Of a stretch of 64,000 nucleotides of DNA, positions 34,452 to 45,835 are shown piece after piece. The DNA is taken from the NCBI GenBank assembly GCA_022495995.1, contig JAFEMH010002084.1, forward strand, positions 124,001 to 188,000, written 5' to 3'. A program made the position numbers and the translations under genes. This stretch comes from Adenophora triphylla var. japonica (lineage: Eukaryota > Streptophyta > Magnoliopsida > Asterales > Campanulaceae). The notes below the pieces were generated by a model that ran no database searches, was not told the origin of the DNA, and worked only from the letters and a program-made list of their open reading frames with translations. Position 1 is the first letter of the stretch. Each line of letters opens with the position of its first letter.

Positions 34452-34479
34452 CGTCGAATCTCGACGGGTTACTCACTAG
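34452..34479 (+). other. Helitron 3' terminal hairpin and CTAG
   Basis: An 8-bp stem CCCGTCGA/TCGACGGG with a 3-nt loop, then TTACTCA and CTAG. The sequence upstream (from about 34095: CAACATTGTGCC..TTTTGACAAAA) is shared with the second Helitron end at 35930..36562, so both belong to one family. Confidence 0.93.
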
Positions 34480-34802
34480 TTTGGTGGTAATAAAAGAAAA
34501 CAAGTATTTTTACCTACGCATTCGCCCCAACTACTGTGTCTATCTAATTTACACATGATTCATATAACGACAAAGCATTAGTCCCAAAATAATTTGGGAT
34601 CGGATAACATAAATCATCATATGTCATCGTAAAAAAAAACATCAATCCCCTTCACCCATATTAATTTTTGCCCTCCACTACGATCTTTTCAACGTCATAT
34701 TTTCATCCAATTCAAGTAAACTTATATCATTTTAAATCACTATAATCCAAATTTACTTGGCTCTTCCCCTACCCTACCCTACCCTTGCCATGATTCATAG
34801 AT
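34480..34802. repeat. Copy B of the duplicated segment, second block
   Basis: Continues copy A from 6729 to about 7052 (TTTGGTGGTAATAAAAG .. CATGATTCATAGATATA). At 34803 the copies part: A continues into the pectinesterase exon, B into the second Helitron. Confidence 0.9.
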
Positions 34803-36562
34803 ATAGCTAAAATAGAAAACGGGAGCATCAGAATTATTGTTGCTCCCGTTTTTGCTTATACAAGTTTAGGACTTCACACTGTCCATATGTCACACCCATG
34901 CATGTCCATGTTTAAATTCAGTTTACTCTTATGGGTGAACCTTCAAATGTAAGATCAAATTGTGTGTAAGTTCATGGTGAATGCAATTCTTATTATTGTT
35001 ACTTTTAAGAGATTTTTGAACCTTCTCTTTAGTTAATCTATGTTTGGGAGCATATAACATGACATTGATACCTTGAGATATTATTGTTTGGCTCTCATTC
35101 TCTCCTTCCTCCCTCCTTCTTTGATTGAAATTTTTGGAAGTTTAATTATTTTAACCCAACAATTTTGGAAATGGGACGATCTTTTCTGGACAATAAAAAA
35201 TGGCAAAGGTGAAACTTATGTAAGTGCAGTTTGAGCTACAAAAGCGCATTCATTTCGTTTTTTGGATATTTACCTAACATATTGTTTTCGTTTATTTAAA
35301 TGAAATCACAGATTATGTCGACAAGTCGATTGATTGGTATTAAGTCAATTGATAAGAACGCTAGGTTTTGTAACATTAACGCTCGCATTTTACGTAAATG
35401 GGAGCAGACAAATCGGTATGGAAAAACGTCAGATGAGATGATATTAGTTGATGAATAGGTAATAATTTTTATTAATTTACTTTCTTATCTTGCATAATTT
35501 TTATTCAGGCTTCTATTTATTTAATTTGATCATCATATTGAATCTTTAATACTATTTTTTATTTTGTTTAGGGTTCTAAAATTCAGGCTACCATCCCGAA
35601 CAACTTGCCATCTAATTTGAAGATTAAGTTTGAAATTGGGAAAGTTCTAAATATCGAAAAATTTGGGATTGAAGAAAATATTCAATCAACTCAAAAGGCA
35701 AAAAATAATCACAAATGGAAACTAACTATGAGTTTGAGGACTAAGGTAGAAGATGCCGATACGTCTGTCCAAATTTCAGAAAATAGTTTAATGTTCACAC
35801 CTTTTCAATCAATTGGGTGTTTAAATGAAGAGTTCATAGTGGGTGAGAACTATGCCTCATTTATCATTTTTTCTTTTGATAATAAATGAATTATATTGGG
35901 ATTTGTATCCTTTTAGCTATATACAACATTAGGCTTTTGTGTAAGCTATTTTAGCTATATACAACATTAGGCTTTTGTGTTTTGACAAAAATTAGTATTC
36001 TTTTTAACATTCATTTTGGGACGGAGGGAGTATTATTTATTTCAAATATGCTCTTGACTAAGAATAATTTGATAATTGAATTGTTATCCTACTGTAAATT
36101 GATTAATATTTGATTCATTTAATTAATGACTAAATAATTGACAGACAAAATAGTCTACCAAACTACTGTTTGTCTAAGATAATTTTGTGAGAAAGTTTGT
36201 GTAAATTTTATAAGCTCAAATCATTACGCAAGTTTGTGTAAATTATATCTTCTCCATCTCTTAAAAAATCGGCGATCAAGTGTACACACATTTTTATTTT
36301 TATAATAAAAATAGATTTCTGTGACCAAAATATGTTTGGCCATCAACACATAAAGGCTAAATGGAGTTAGTCTGAATGTAGTAACGCAATTTTTTATGTG
36401 TACAAGATACTCCCTATGTCCCAAAATGATTGTCTCACTTTTTTATTGTTGGATATAAACCTAACATATTGTATTCGTTTATTTAAATGAAATTATAGAT
36501 TATAGCAATAAGTAATAATAAGCCTTAATATGGCCGTCAAATCTCGACGAGTTACTCACTAG
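34803..36562 (+). mobile_element. Second Helitron (3' end certain, 5' end not resolved)
   Basis: The 3' end reads CCGTCAAATCTCGACGAGTT followed by ACTCACTAG and then T, a slightly decayed version of the first Helitron's hairpin and terminus. It encodes an RPA-like protein, a typical Helitron passenger in plants. No TC-type 5' terminus is obvious; the left limit is taken from the point where copies A and B diverge. A perfect 12-bp inverted repeat (AAAACGGGAGCA / TGCTCCCGTTTT) lies near the left edge at 34816..34852. A Stowaway-derived insertion seems to split the 3' part (36010..36420). Confidence 0.7.
35315..35889 (+). pseudogene. RPA1-like OB-fold protein of a Helitron (DUF223 type), one nonsense codon
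   Basis: Exon 1 (35315..35458) reads MSTRLIGIKSIDKNARFCN, INARILRKWEQTNRYGKTSD, EMILVDE and then TAG. Exon 2 (35572..35889) reads GSKIQATIPNNLPSNLKIKF, EIGKVLNIEKFGIEE and ends at TGA. A GT..AG intron of 113 bp joins them. This is the first OB-fold of plant RPA70-like proteins, which bind single-stranded DNA; homologues are carried by many plant Helitrons. The family normally has Gln at the exon junction (VDEQG), so the TAG at 35456 looks like a single C-to-T change from CAG; otherwise the frame is clean. At ~153 codons it is much shorter than full RPA70-like proteins. It is probably inactive, though the lesion is a single one. Confidence 0.75.
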
Positions 36563-37189
36563 TATATAAAAACTCATAAACCCTTTGTATTAAAATGATA
36601 ATATATTAATGAATAAGTTATTAACTTTGATAATCATTAATCAACTCTCTATCTATACCATTTTTACAAATTTTATCTTGCAGATTCAAAAAAAAAAAAA
36701 AAGATTTAAACTTATTTTATTTTATTTGATAACTTTTCTTATATCCATTTTTGTAATGAAGCGATTTTTAACATAGTAAATATAATGATAATTAAAAAAA
36801 ATGAATCAAATATTAATGTTTGTAAATCTAAAATTATAATTTGCATAAAAATAATTTTATTTAATATTACTATAAAAGTATTAATTGAATTTATAAATTA
36901 TTAAACTATAATAAGTAAGAAAATTTAAAAATGTGATGAAAGAGTTGATACATAATTATTACTTAATAACTTATCTATTTAATGTAGAGGATTAATAAAT
37001 TTTAGTATATCACTTTAATTTAAAATTAATTATTTGGTTTTATGTGATTTTTAGCAATTTAATTATAATTAATAGGAATGAAACATGCTTTCTATTAAAG
37101 TGAGGGTAAAATAATCTATTTATTGTTAAAAGGGTGGATAGTAATGTGAAATCAAACTTCGAGGGAGCATTGATACTACCTCAAAACCT
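36563..37189. other. AT-rich spacer, no gene
   Basis: Lies between the second Helitron end and the resumption of copy B. Highly AT-rich. No feature recognised, and no match seen to copy A. Confidence 0.6.
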
Positions 37190-37915
37190 CAAGGGTGGAT
37201 AGCGAAATTAACCCAAATAAAAACAGTGGAGACAGAAAACATTGAAAGAGGAGAGGGATAAGATAAGCAAGAACACATCTCAAGACCAGAGAGAGGGCTA
37301 GCTGTCTCTCATTTTATCCTTTTATATTCACTCTCCTTCCCAGAAAATTTGAATCAAATTTTGAAGAATCAAATTTTGAAGATGAAATAAATAAATAAAT
37401 GTTGTGAATATAAAAATTGAGCTAGAAAAGAAAAGGCGGAGTACTCCCTCCATCCCATTATAAAAGGCATAAAAGCCCCATGTTGTAGTAAGACACACGA
37501 GCGGAGTATAAAAAAGTAAGTGGATATATCCATTATTGAAAAAAAATAAAAACATACCAATCAACTTTAATGTAAAATAAATTTATTAACCGTATATTTT
37601 GAATTAATATATTAAGTGTATGATTATATTTTAATGTACATTTTATCAACATACTAATTATTTCCTCCGTTTAGGTTTAAGATTTTTAGTTTTTTTTTTT
37701 ATTCGTCTCAATTTCATATTCGTAATAAATGACAAAATATGTATAGAGTTTTAGACAATCGTGTTATAATAAAGTTCATTCAATTACATAAAAAAAATTA
37801 CTTATCTATTTACTTTTCACCCAATTATTTTGTGAATATTGTATTTATCGTGGATCAAAATGAACATTAATTCTAAGTTCCCAATTGCCTTGACTTTTGA
37901 CACAACTTCTAACAT
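37190..37915. repeat. Copy B of the duplicated segment, third block
   Basis: Collinear with copy A 8788..9532 plus 10388..10430 (AAATTAACCCAAATAAAAAC .. TTCTAAGTTCCCAATTGCC). It lacks the Copia element and the 9533..10387 insertion, whose empty site is TTCTAAGT here. It contains the 63-bp deleted Stowaway MITE at 37444..37506. Confidence 0.9.
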
Positions 37916-39720
37916 TTTCGTCAAAAATGATTTTTAGAAGTTGTTATTTGTGTTGTTTTTATTCTAATAACCTCAACGACTCTACCTATTATGTGCATTT
38001 ATTATATTGAGATAAATATCGTAAGGGTTATTTTTTATATTTATTTTTCATTATCAGTCTTGAACATGTACTATCCAAATATATTTATAATTGTTAAAAT
38101 ACTCGGTATACGGAACCAACAAGACATAGTTACTCTTTTGACCAACAATACTCTTTCCATCCATTTATTTTTCAGTTTCCGACTATTTTTCATCCTTACA
38201 TCACGCAGGTGCACGAAGTAAGATCCGATGGAAATTGTGGATTTCGAGCAATAGCTGGTGCCGACAATCACGCCACAAGGATTCATTCAAGACATAATTG
38301 CGGAGCTGAATGGGCTACTCCATATTTTGATCGAATTAACATTTATAATGAATATTTGCGTGTGCGCTCAATTGTAATAGCAAATTTGTTGTATTTGATT
38401 GAGAAGACATGAAATGAATTAAATTATTTTGTATTTTATATTTAATGTTATAACTTGTTAAATTTCTTTTTTAGTATAATAATTTTATTTATAATTCCAC
38501 CTAATATACTTATTTTTTATTCTTGGTTAAAAGGAAAAAAACCGAAATTTGAATTAGACAAAATGGCAAAACATTAAAATTACATAGGTTATATGAGTAA
38601 AGTACATATTGAGAATCTATTGATTAATGTTTTTATCATAAGATATTAATATTTATATGTTAAGAATTCAACAATATTTATTAAAAAAATTGTTGAATAC
38701 ATTCATTAACTAATTAATTTTTTTATTTGAGATTACATATTAATGAGAAAACATACATACTCACTGAGAACACAAATTTATAATTGTTAATGACTTATTA
38801 ATTGTTAAGGAAAAAGTAAAAATGGGAAGGGGAGAGGGGGGGGGAGTTGCATTGCATTAATATCTCAAAGCCGTAGTAAATATAAGGGTCTAATAGCAAA
38901 TATATGTTCAGTCATTAAACCAAATTTCAAGGTGAATGTTATGTTAACTTTTAAGATACCTAGAATTTTTTAATTACCTTTTTCAAATCTGATAGTGTGA
39001 ATAGTAGCACCCGTATTTTCCTGGGTCTGATTTCAATTTCATGACGCCTTGACCCGTTAACATCATCTGTTGGATTAGGTGATGAGTTAACATGCCCAAA
39101 TCGCTTTTTTATTTTTGTTAATATTTTTTCTTCTCTATGTGGGATTAAATAAATTCATAAGAATTAAAAATATATATTAAAAATAAATGGTCCCAAAATT
39201 AAAATAATTGAGTTTGTAATATTTAATGAAAATTAGAAATGAAAAAAATATGACAAAATTGAATTGATGAAAGCAATAAGAAAAAACTAGTTAAATGATT
39301 TTAGGTAGTGGTATTTGAATCCAAAATTTATGGGGTAAGGTAAGTGAGCTCGTTTTAAATAAGTGGTGAAATTTAGTGGCTATTGAATTTTGGCTTATTC
39401 ATGCTACAACTCGATTGAACTGTATGACTTATTTCATTAAAGGTATGATTGTCTTTTAACATCTCATGGTTATCAACATGGATTACTTACTATTTATTAA
39501 AGATGAGATGAGATTTGGGCTCATCCGATTTCCATAGAACCAATTTTTAGTAATGTAAATAACTGCGTTTTGATAGAAGTTACTATGACACAACTTTCGT
39601 CAAAAATGATTTTTAGAAGTTGTTATTTGTGTTGTTTTTATACTAATAACATCTATCTATCATGTGCATTTATTATAATGAGATACATATCATAAGAGCC
39701 ATTTCTAATATTTATCTTTT
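37905..39720. repeat. Insertion in copy B flanked by ~130-bp direct repeats
   Basis: About 37915..38050 and 39594..39718 are direct copies (TTTCGTCAAAAATGATTTTT .. GTGCATTTATTATA). Between them lie the OTU fragment, AT-rich DNA, a short G-run near 38838, and at 39010..39078 a piece matching copy A 10667..10735 (PPR leader: TATTTTCCTGGGTCTG..). No intact gene. Confidence 0.7.
38209..38412 (+). pseudogene. OTU-like cysteine protease fragment
   Basis: After an acceptor-like ATCACGCAG the frame reads VHEVRSDGNCGFRAIAGADN. DGNCGFRA is the catalytic Asp-Gly-Asn-Cys motif of OTU-family proteases, which in plants are found both as deubiquitinases and as domains of transposon proteins. What follows (ATRIHSRHNCGAEW..) does not continue the OTU fold, and the His of the catalytic triad is not seen. 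It is an isolated exon-sized fragment in inserted DNA. Confidence 0.55.
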
Positions 39721-40742
39721 GAACGGTATAAATCGAGATACGAACATGGGATAGGTTGGACAAGACCCAAATGGATTGGACCCTAAACATAATCTACACA
39801 AGTCTCATATAAGACGAAGGGAGTGCGCTTTCCCTACCTTCCTCGTATTTGCCGCCTTCGTCATTTCCCCTATGTCGGCTTGGACATATCAGGCGTATAA
39901 TGACCAAGACCCAATAATACCGAGGAAGGCCTCCCTCCAAGGCCGAGCAAGACTCCCTTAACGACGAGGAGACCTCCTCGGCTATCAAGCAAACTTAGGA
40001 AATGGACTTCCCATTCTACTCGGCATCTCTTCCTCGGTATCCACCTAGGTCGACCTGGTCACAAAGCCGAGATGCCCCACACCGGCGCATTTGCAGAATT
40101 GCAGTCACTATCTTAGTCAAATTGGGACTGTGAACAGTTATAATCCCCTTAGGATTATAACCACCTCTCATACAAATTCAGGTCTAACAAAGACTCATCA
40201 AGTATAATCCTCCTAGGATTAATATCTTATTTCATATGTATTCAAATATATTTATACTCCCTCCGTTTCAAAATGTTTGTCCCATTTGACTTTTTTGTTG
40301 AACTTTGATCACAAATTTATGAGAGATTAATCATGTTCATGAAATTCTAAAAGTTGTTGTTGATAATATTATTAATGGTGAATCAATAGGAATTTTTAGA
40401 ATTTCATGAACATAATTAAATTGTCATATATTTGTGGTCAAAGTTCAACAAAAAAAGTCAAATGGGATAAACATTTTGAGACGGAGGGAGTAATTGTTAA
40501 ATTTATTTTGAATAATCACTTTCACTTTCAGAGAATCAGAAATAATACCAAATTCACCCTATATATAGAAACCAAATCCTAACAATTTTTTTTTTTTAAA
40601 AAAAGAAGAGTTATGCTAAGATTTGATAATCGGTAATCCTAAGTCCTAACAAGAGTAGGGGACATTCAAACGGAAAGGCCACTTCCACCATCCTAACTGG
40701 ACCAAGGATTGGGCCAAGCCCAGGGTGGTGAAGTGGGATGAA
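39721..40742. mobile_element. LTR-like remnant with nested Stowaway MITE
   Basis: From about 39718 (TGAACGGTATAAATCGAG) to about 40588 (..AACCAAATCCTAACA) the composition is LTR-like, with TCCTCGG/CCGAGGA repeats and a TATATATAG box near 40560, but no clear target duplication. A Stowaway MITE with TA flanks is inserted at 40257..40490 (CTCCCTCCGTTTCAAAATG / CATTTTGAGACGGAGGGAG). The MITE is certain; the LTR call is tentative. Confidence 0.4.
40257..40490. mobile_element. Stowaway MITE
   Basis: A near-perfect hairpin: CTCCCTCCGTTTCAAAATG pairs with the right end, and GTCAAATGGGA and TTGAACTTTGA also have their complements. TA flanks both sides. Confidence 0.9.
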
Positions 40743-41534
40743 TCTATAGTATAAATGAAGGCAGATTGGCACTGTTCCATGAACAGTTCCATCTGCCAAC
40801 TTTACCGTTTTACCCCCATTATTTTATCACTTTCCGATTTTGCCCTCCCTTTAAAAAAATTTTTTTTTTTTTTTAAAACACACATACCCACGATTCCTCT
40901 CTCTCTCTCTCTCTCTCTCTTCATTCATTCAGTTTGAATTTCAAAAAAATAAGAGGCAGCTCCTTAATCCAAAAGGAACCTCTTCGGTGATTTGCGCCAC
41001 ACCTGCAAGATCTTCTGCCAAAATCTTCTCCCCTCCGGTCAGCGTATTACGAGGCGGCACCAAGTCTTCTCCTCTCCAGTAATCACCGCCGGCTTGAAGC
41101 TTCTCATCATAAGTCCGTCTATTCTGTTTGCTACTCCTCCATATCAGGTCATTCTCTCCCTCTCTCAGATCATGGAAAATCTAGGCTACATGTCAATATC
41201 TTTGCTCATTATACTTTTTCTTTTTTGTGTCTATGCGTATGTGTATGTATAAAGATTAAGGATTATTCCTTGATTTTCTTCTATCTTTTTCAACTTGATG
41301 ACCTTGGAGTTAGGGGTAAGTAATCAGATGGTTTCTGGTGGATTAATTAAAATGTTCTAGCATAATAACCCTCTTTGGGTGTTTTCCTGTTTGGAACATG
41401 GGTTTTGGTTGGAATTTAGGATTGAAGTGAATCTGGGAAAGACAATGTCAATGATTTTTTCTTTTTTTCTTTTTAACTTTGGCAAGGGAATTAAATTTAA
41501 TATTTATCAAAAGGTTAAAATTGGTAATTTATAT
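40743..41534 (+). other. Helitron 5'-like terminus and leader-like sequence
   Basis: A|TCTATAGTATAAAT at 40743 is the same 5' terminus as at 61358, just inside a Helitron that ends at 61499. It is followed by an inverted repeat (GGCAGATTGGCACTGTTC / GAACAGTTCCATCTGCC), a (CT)n tract at 40898..40920 and an untranslated-leader-like stretch with a splice-like CATCAGGTCATT at about 41144. No protein was recognised. It may be a Helitron carrying a captured promoter. Confidence 0.4.
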
Positions 41535-42195
41535 TGAACATACCAAAAATGTCAAGTTGGGCTAAGCAAGTAAAGCCCAATCACAGATAGCATGGGCACC
41601 CACATTCTCAATGAGACTGATCCAATCAGAACAAGGCCCAAGGCCCATCTCAAACATCAGTCGACTAAGCCCATGGTTCGACCTACCAGGCTCCGACCTA
41701 ACTTAGTCCGACCTCGTGATCCATACTACAATTCGGGTACGAATCATGCTCTACCCGACAGTCAGGTCGACCATTCCACAAATGGCGACCTCGACCTAAA
41801 TTAACAAGTGACGACTTGATACTTGCAGGCGTATTTGGTTGAACTATTCTCATAACCACATCCCTACAAATCAGGGGACCGTTATAGACACGTTCCCATT
41901 ACCAATAACCGCCGCTACAATCACGGAGCACATGTCGCCTCCCCAAAAATACATCATTCTTGTCTATAAATACTTCATCACTACCAAACGGTGAAAGGTA
42001 ACTGCCATTTTGCTATTGTAATTCATTCAGTCAATACATCTTGAGCAATATTCAACTGTGATCTTACTCTCACGCCCGAGCGTCTTCGCCGGAGACACAT
42101 CCGGCTAGTCGTGGGTTCTGATTTCAGGTCAAGGAGCCAGGTGATTCATCCTGCCACGTGGAGGAAGATTGATAAGCACAATTCCTGCAGCATCA
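41535..42195 (+). repeat. Tat element 5' LTR
   Basis: Begins TGAACATACCAAAAATGTC and ends TTCCTGCAGCATCA. A TATA-like TCTATAAATACTTCATCAC (about 41970) probably drives the transcript. It is followed by TTTGGTTCCATTGTCGGGAA, a degenerate tRNA-complementary primer site resembling the TGGCGCCGTTG type. Confidence 0.92.
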
Positions 42196-42627
42196 GTTTG
42201 GTTCCATTGTCGGGAATCGTGCTTTAAACTTGACCTCGAAAACTCTATCAACCTGCAACAATGGTGACTTCAGAGGGACACGTATCCGAGGCTTCACTTG
42301 GGCATGAAGAAGTGAACAACAACAACACGAATACAAACACAAATGCTGAAAACTTGAACTTGCCTCCTCCCCCACCGAATCGTCCTCATGGTAGAGCCAC
42401 ACGCTCTACCAGTGTCGTTGATGGCAGGGGATTGCACGACACGAGGAGAGGGAAAAGGCATATGGATGGGCAAGAGTTCCACCTCCTCCAAACGTCCAAC
42501 TGCTCAGGTGAATGTTGGAAACAGGGCAGGCCCCTCCACCAACCCCATGAGCAAGAAGGAGATGATGTTGGAGCGAGCCCAGATTCTGGCCGACTTGATA
42601 GCCATGGAGGAGGCAGAACAGGCTGAC

Positions 42628-43663
42628 TGTAGCGATGCGTGAATTTTTCGAATAACAGAGTCGCCACCTATATTATTTGTTTGGAAACATAGGAAAACCA
42701 TTTTGAAAAGAGATTTGAGGGTTCGGGGGTTAAGTTATCGAATGGGTAGGTCGAGGAGCATCCATTCCACCCAATCCGGAGATCGGTCTTGCCAATTGAG
42801 TATTATCAATCTTTTTAATTACTAATTAAATAAAGAACAAGAAAACCCTAATCAATTTCTTGATTAGGAATGTCGGATTGTATGCTTCGAGATCGCCTTC
42901 ATCGATTGAAGGGACTCTAGGCTAATCCTTTTGATGGGATTACACCACTCTAAAAATCAATAGAGGGATTGAGAAGAAGAAGAGTAAAAGTATAGGAGTT
43001 TACCTAGTTTAGGGAGGATTTGATTTAGAACGTGGTTCTAAGATGTCTTCTCGATCGAGAAGCGATTCGGACAGAGTTTCGACTCAATATGAGAGTCAAG
43101 TCTTGATGCGGACAGAGCTTCGCCTTGATGCTAGGCTTGAGCCTTGATGTTCGTCAATCAACGTGGTTGAAGGACGAATTTAGGAGTTGTTTGTGAGTGA
43201 TTTGAAGGAGTCTTTCGTGGAAAGAAACCAACAAATTGTGTGTGTTGTGTGAAATTATGGACCTCTTGATCCTTGGAAGTCACCAAGTATTTATAAGGGT
43301 TTAAGAGGTAGAGGTGGAGAGGTAAAACACTCCTAGGAAGCTTCCAGAACTCAATTCTGATTGGAGAACCGGATTAGATGAGGTTTATCAAGAAAAGAGT
43401 TTGGGACGGAGAAGAATTGTGATTCTGCACATCCTGTCGAGGGGATATCTCGCGCGAGATATGATATCTCGTGCGAGATATCTAGTCTGATGACTATTTT
43501 GTCCTCTTCAGTTTATTCCGTTAGTCAGTTAGGTCCAAAACTAACGAGGTTAGTTAGAAACTTAACGAAACATGCCGAAACTGATATGCTTTCATCAAAA
43601 CATAAAAGAGAGACGAAGAGTAGTGTAATCATGTAATTATGAGTTCAGAATGGGGTGTCTCTG
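42628..43663 (-). repeat. TR-GAG LTR (left, 3' in element sense)
   Basis: Nearly identical to 49465..50496. The inner end has changed (GGGGTGTCTCTGAG instead of GGGGTGTCTACA). Contains the paired palindrome TATCTCGCGCGAGATA / TATCTCGTGCGAGATA at 43446..43483. Confidence 0.93.
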
Positions 43664-45800
43664 AGCCCTACGGCGACAGGTCTTATGAAAGAAGAAGTGT
43701 CGTCGATAGAAAAGACATCATTCTGAACATTGGGATGGTCGTGCCGCACGACTGCCTACGTATCTCTAAGAGATAATCAGACCAAACGTAGTTCGACTCC
43801 AAAACACTAAAAAGGCTATTTTAGGTATTTTGAAAAGCATTTTTGAAAATCGAAGAGGTATTTTTTTGAAAAGGTAAAATCATACTGAGGAATCAAGGAC
43901 TTGACCCAATTCTGATGATACCCGGTTTGTTGATGAAGTTGTTGAAGTGCGCCATCCGAGGTTACTGACGTAGCTTGTTGTTGCTGAGGTCACGGACTTT
44001 GTTGTCGTTGTCGAGGTCACGGACTTTGTTGTCGTTTCCAAGGTCACGGACTTTGTTGTCATTGCCGAGGTCACGGACTTGAAGTTTGCTGCCATCACAG
44101 ACTTTGTTGAGGTTGCCGAGGTCACGGACTTGAAGTTCTTTGCCATCACGGACTTTGTTGATGTCGCCGAAGTCACGGACTTGAGGTTCTTTGCGAGCGC
44201 GAGACTTTGTTGATGTTGCCGAGATCACGGACTTGAGGTTCTTTGCCGTCACAGACTTGAAGTTTTGCTGCCATCACAGACTTTGAAGTTGTTGCCGAGG
44301 TCACGGACTTGAAGTTGTCGGTTGAGATGGAGGTTCTGTCGGCCCCTGTAATGCAAGGATATATACACGCGGATCTTGGATAGACCCGGATGATTCTTAC
44401 CTTTCCGTACCTGTCAGCACATTAAGATTTCAAGTAGATTTTTTTTCAGATTTTAGTTGTTTAACTGGACTTACGTGGTGGTGCTCACGTATGTTCGTGT
44501 AAATGGCCGGTCGGTCATTTTGGTGGTGAGTTTATGTATGAGTATATGGTATATGGAAATGTAGGGACACTTGTATGGATTTGTATTTGAGATGGGTGAA
44601 CTGTATGGGTGAACTTGTGTTTGACAAGTTGGGACCAAATCAGGTTTATGCAGAATTCGTTGCTAGTCAGCGAGGCTGTATTGTTGTAGAATTTTGATGA
44701 GTATCCTTGTGTGAACACATCTAGGTCTGTTGAGAATCTTCATTCTTACTTCTCCTTTGAATCATGTCTCTAGGAGGCAAACGACTACACATCTGTCGAC
44801 TGTCGTAATGGCTTTGTGTCTAAGGCCCTTTGTTGTCTCAAGCCCCAAGTTGTTTGCAAGTGGTAGATGACTTTGTGAACAGGCTTGTGAAGCTGTTCTT
44901 TTGATTTGCAGGTGATTGAAGAAGACTCTCCTTGTTGGTTTGATTTGAAGAGGATCGAATGACGTCCGGTGAAGAAGGTTGAAGAATACTCTCCCTTTGA
45001 CCTTTGATTTTTTTTTTCTTAGTGCGCACCCTGATTTTTGCCTAGACCGCCCTTTCGGGTTTTCAATCTAGCGGGCATCTCTTTTGCGTCTTTTTTTTTT
45101 CATTTTTTTTTGAATAGTATGTAACTCGAAGAGAACTCAGAGAGAGAAAATCTTGTCGAGGAGAGAGAGATGAGATCTTAATTTAGTTGAGGAGAGACGG
45201 GCTCTATTATTTTTTTTTTTGAAAGTGATCCAAGCATTGATTATTTGGAGGAGTGTATTCTCTAATGATGAGAGTGAGAAGCAAAGAGGAAAGCCCCTAA
45301 TGTAGATTTGATTGTTTTGAAGAGTTGAAATAGAGGTTGACTGGGGGAGGAAAGGATGGGAAGCCCCAGTTTTGATGCTTGGATTTCAAGAGTGTGTATG
45401 AGAGTGGCTAACAGGAAGCCCCTAGACTCAACAAAGAACGCTAGTTGGCTCAAGGATCTAGAAAAGTTATTCTACCTTGTAATGGACCAGGCATCATCTA
45501 GAAGTTTCTAAATAAGTTTAAGAAGAAAGCCAATCATTAGTATAACTTAAGGGTAAACATTTTTCTTGGTACTGAAAGTCTTCTTCACTTGTGGTAGGAG
45601 GATGTTGAGGAATCCTCTTTTCTTTTGTTGGTATCACTTGACTCTTCTTCTTTGTGGGAGAGTCCTTCTTGCCTTTGTTGAAATTCCATCCTTGTTGTGG
45701 GGCGATGAAGGCTTGAGAGTTTTTCTTTCTCCCTTTTTTTTTTTTTTTTTTTCGATGCTCTATTTTTGCCAAGAACGAATTGAGGAGTTTCGTCCTAACG

Positions 45801-45835
<35 letters not shown>

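Larger units (their letters stand above)
17234..34479 (+). mobile_element. 17.2-kb non-autonomous Helitron with exact empty site in copy A
   Basis: The 5' terminus is TCTATATATAATATTAAA, preceded by A. The 3' terminus has the hairpin CCCGTCGA-atc-TCGACGGG, then TTACTCA and CTAG, followed by T (34480). Joining ..TTTGGTA (17233) to TTTGGTGG (34480) recreates the continuous copy A sequence at 6722..6736, so both ends are exact and the target was A|T with no duplication, as Helitrons do. No RepHel helicase is found inside. Contents are a five-unit tandem array, a solo LTR, three host-gene fragments, several MITEs and an AACTGTG array. Confidence 0.93.

Noticed and set aside
40992..41252. 86-codon ORF after the (CT)n tract as a gene
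   Set aside because: No motif recognised and it crosses a likely splice donor; treated as leader-like sequence.
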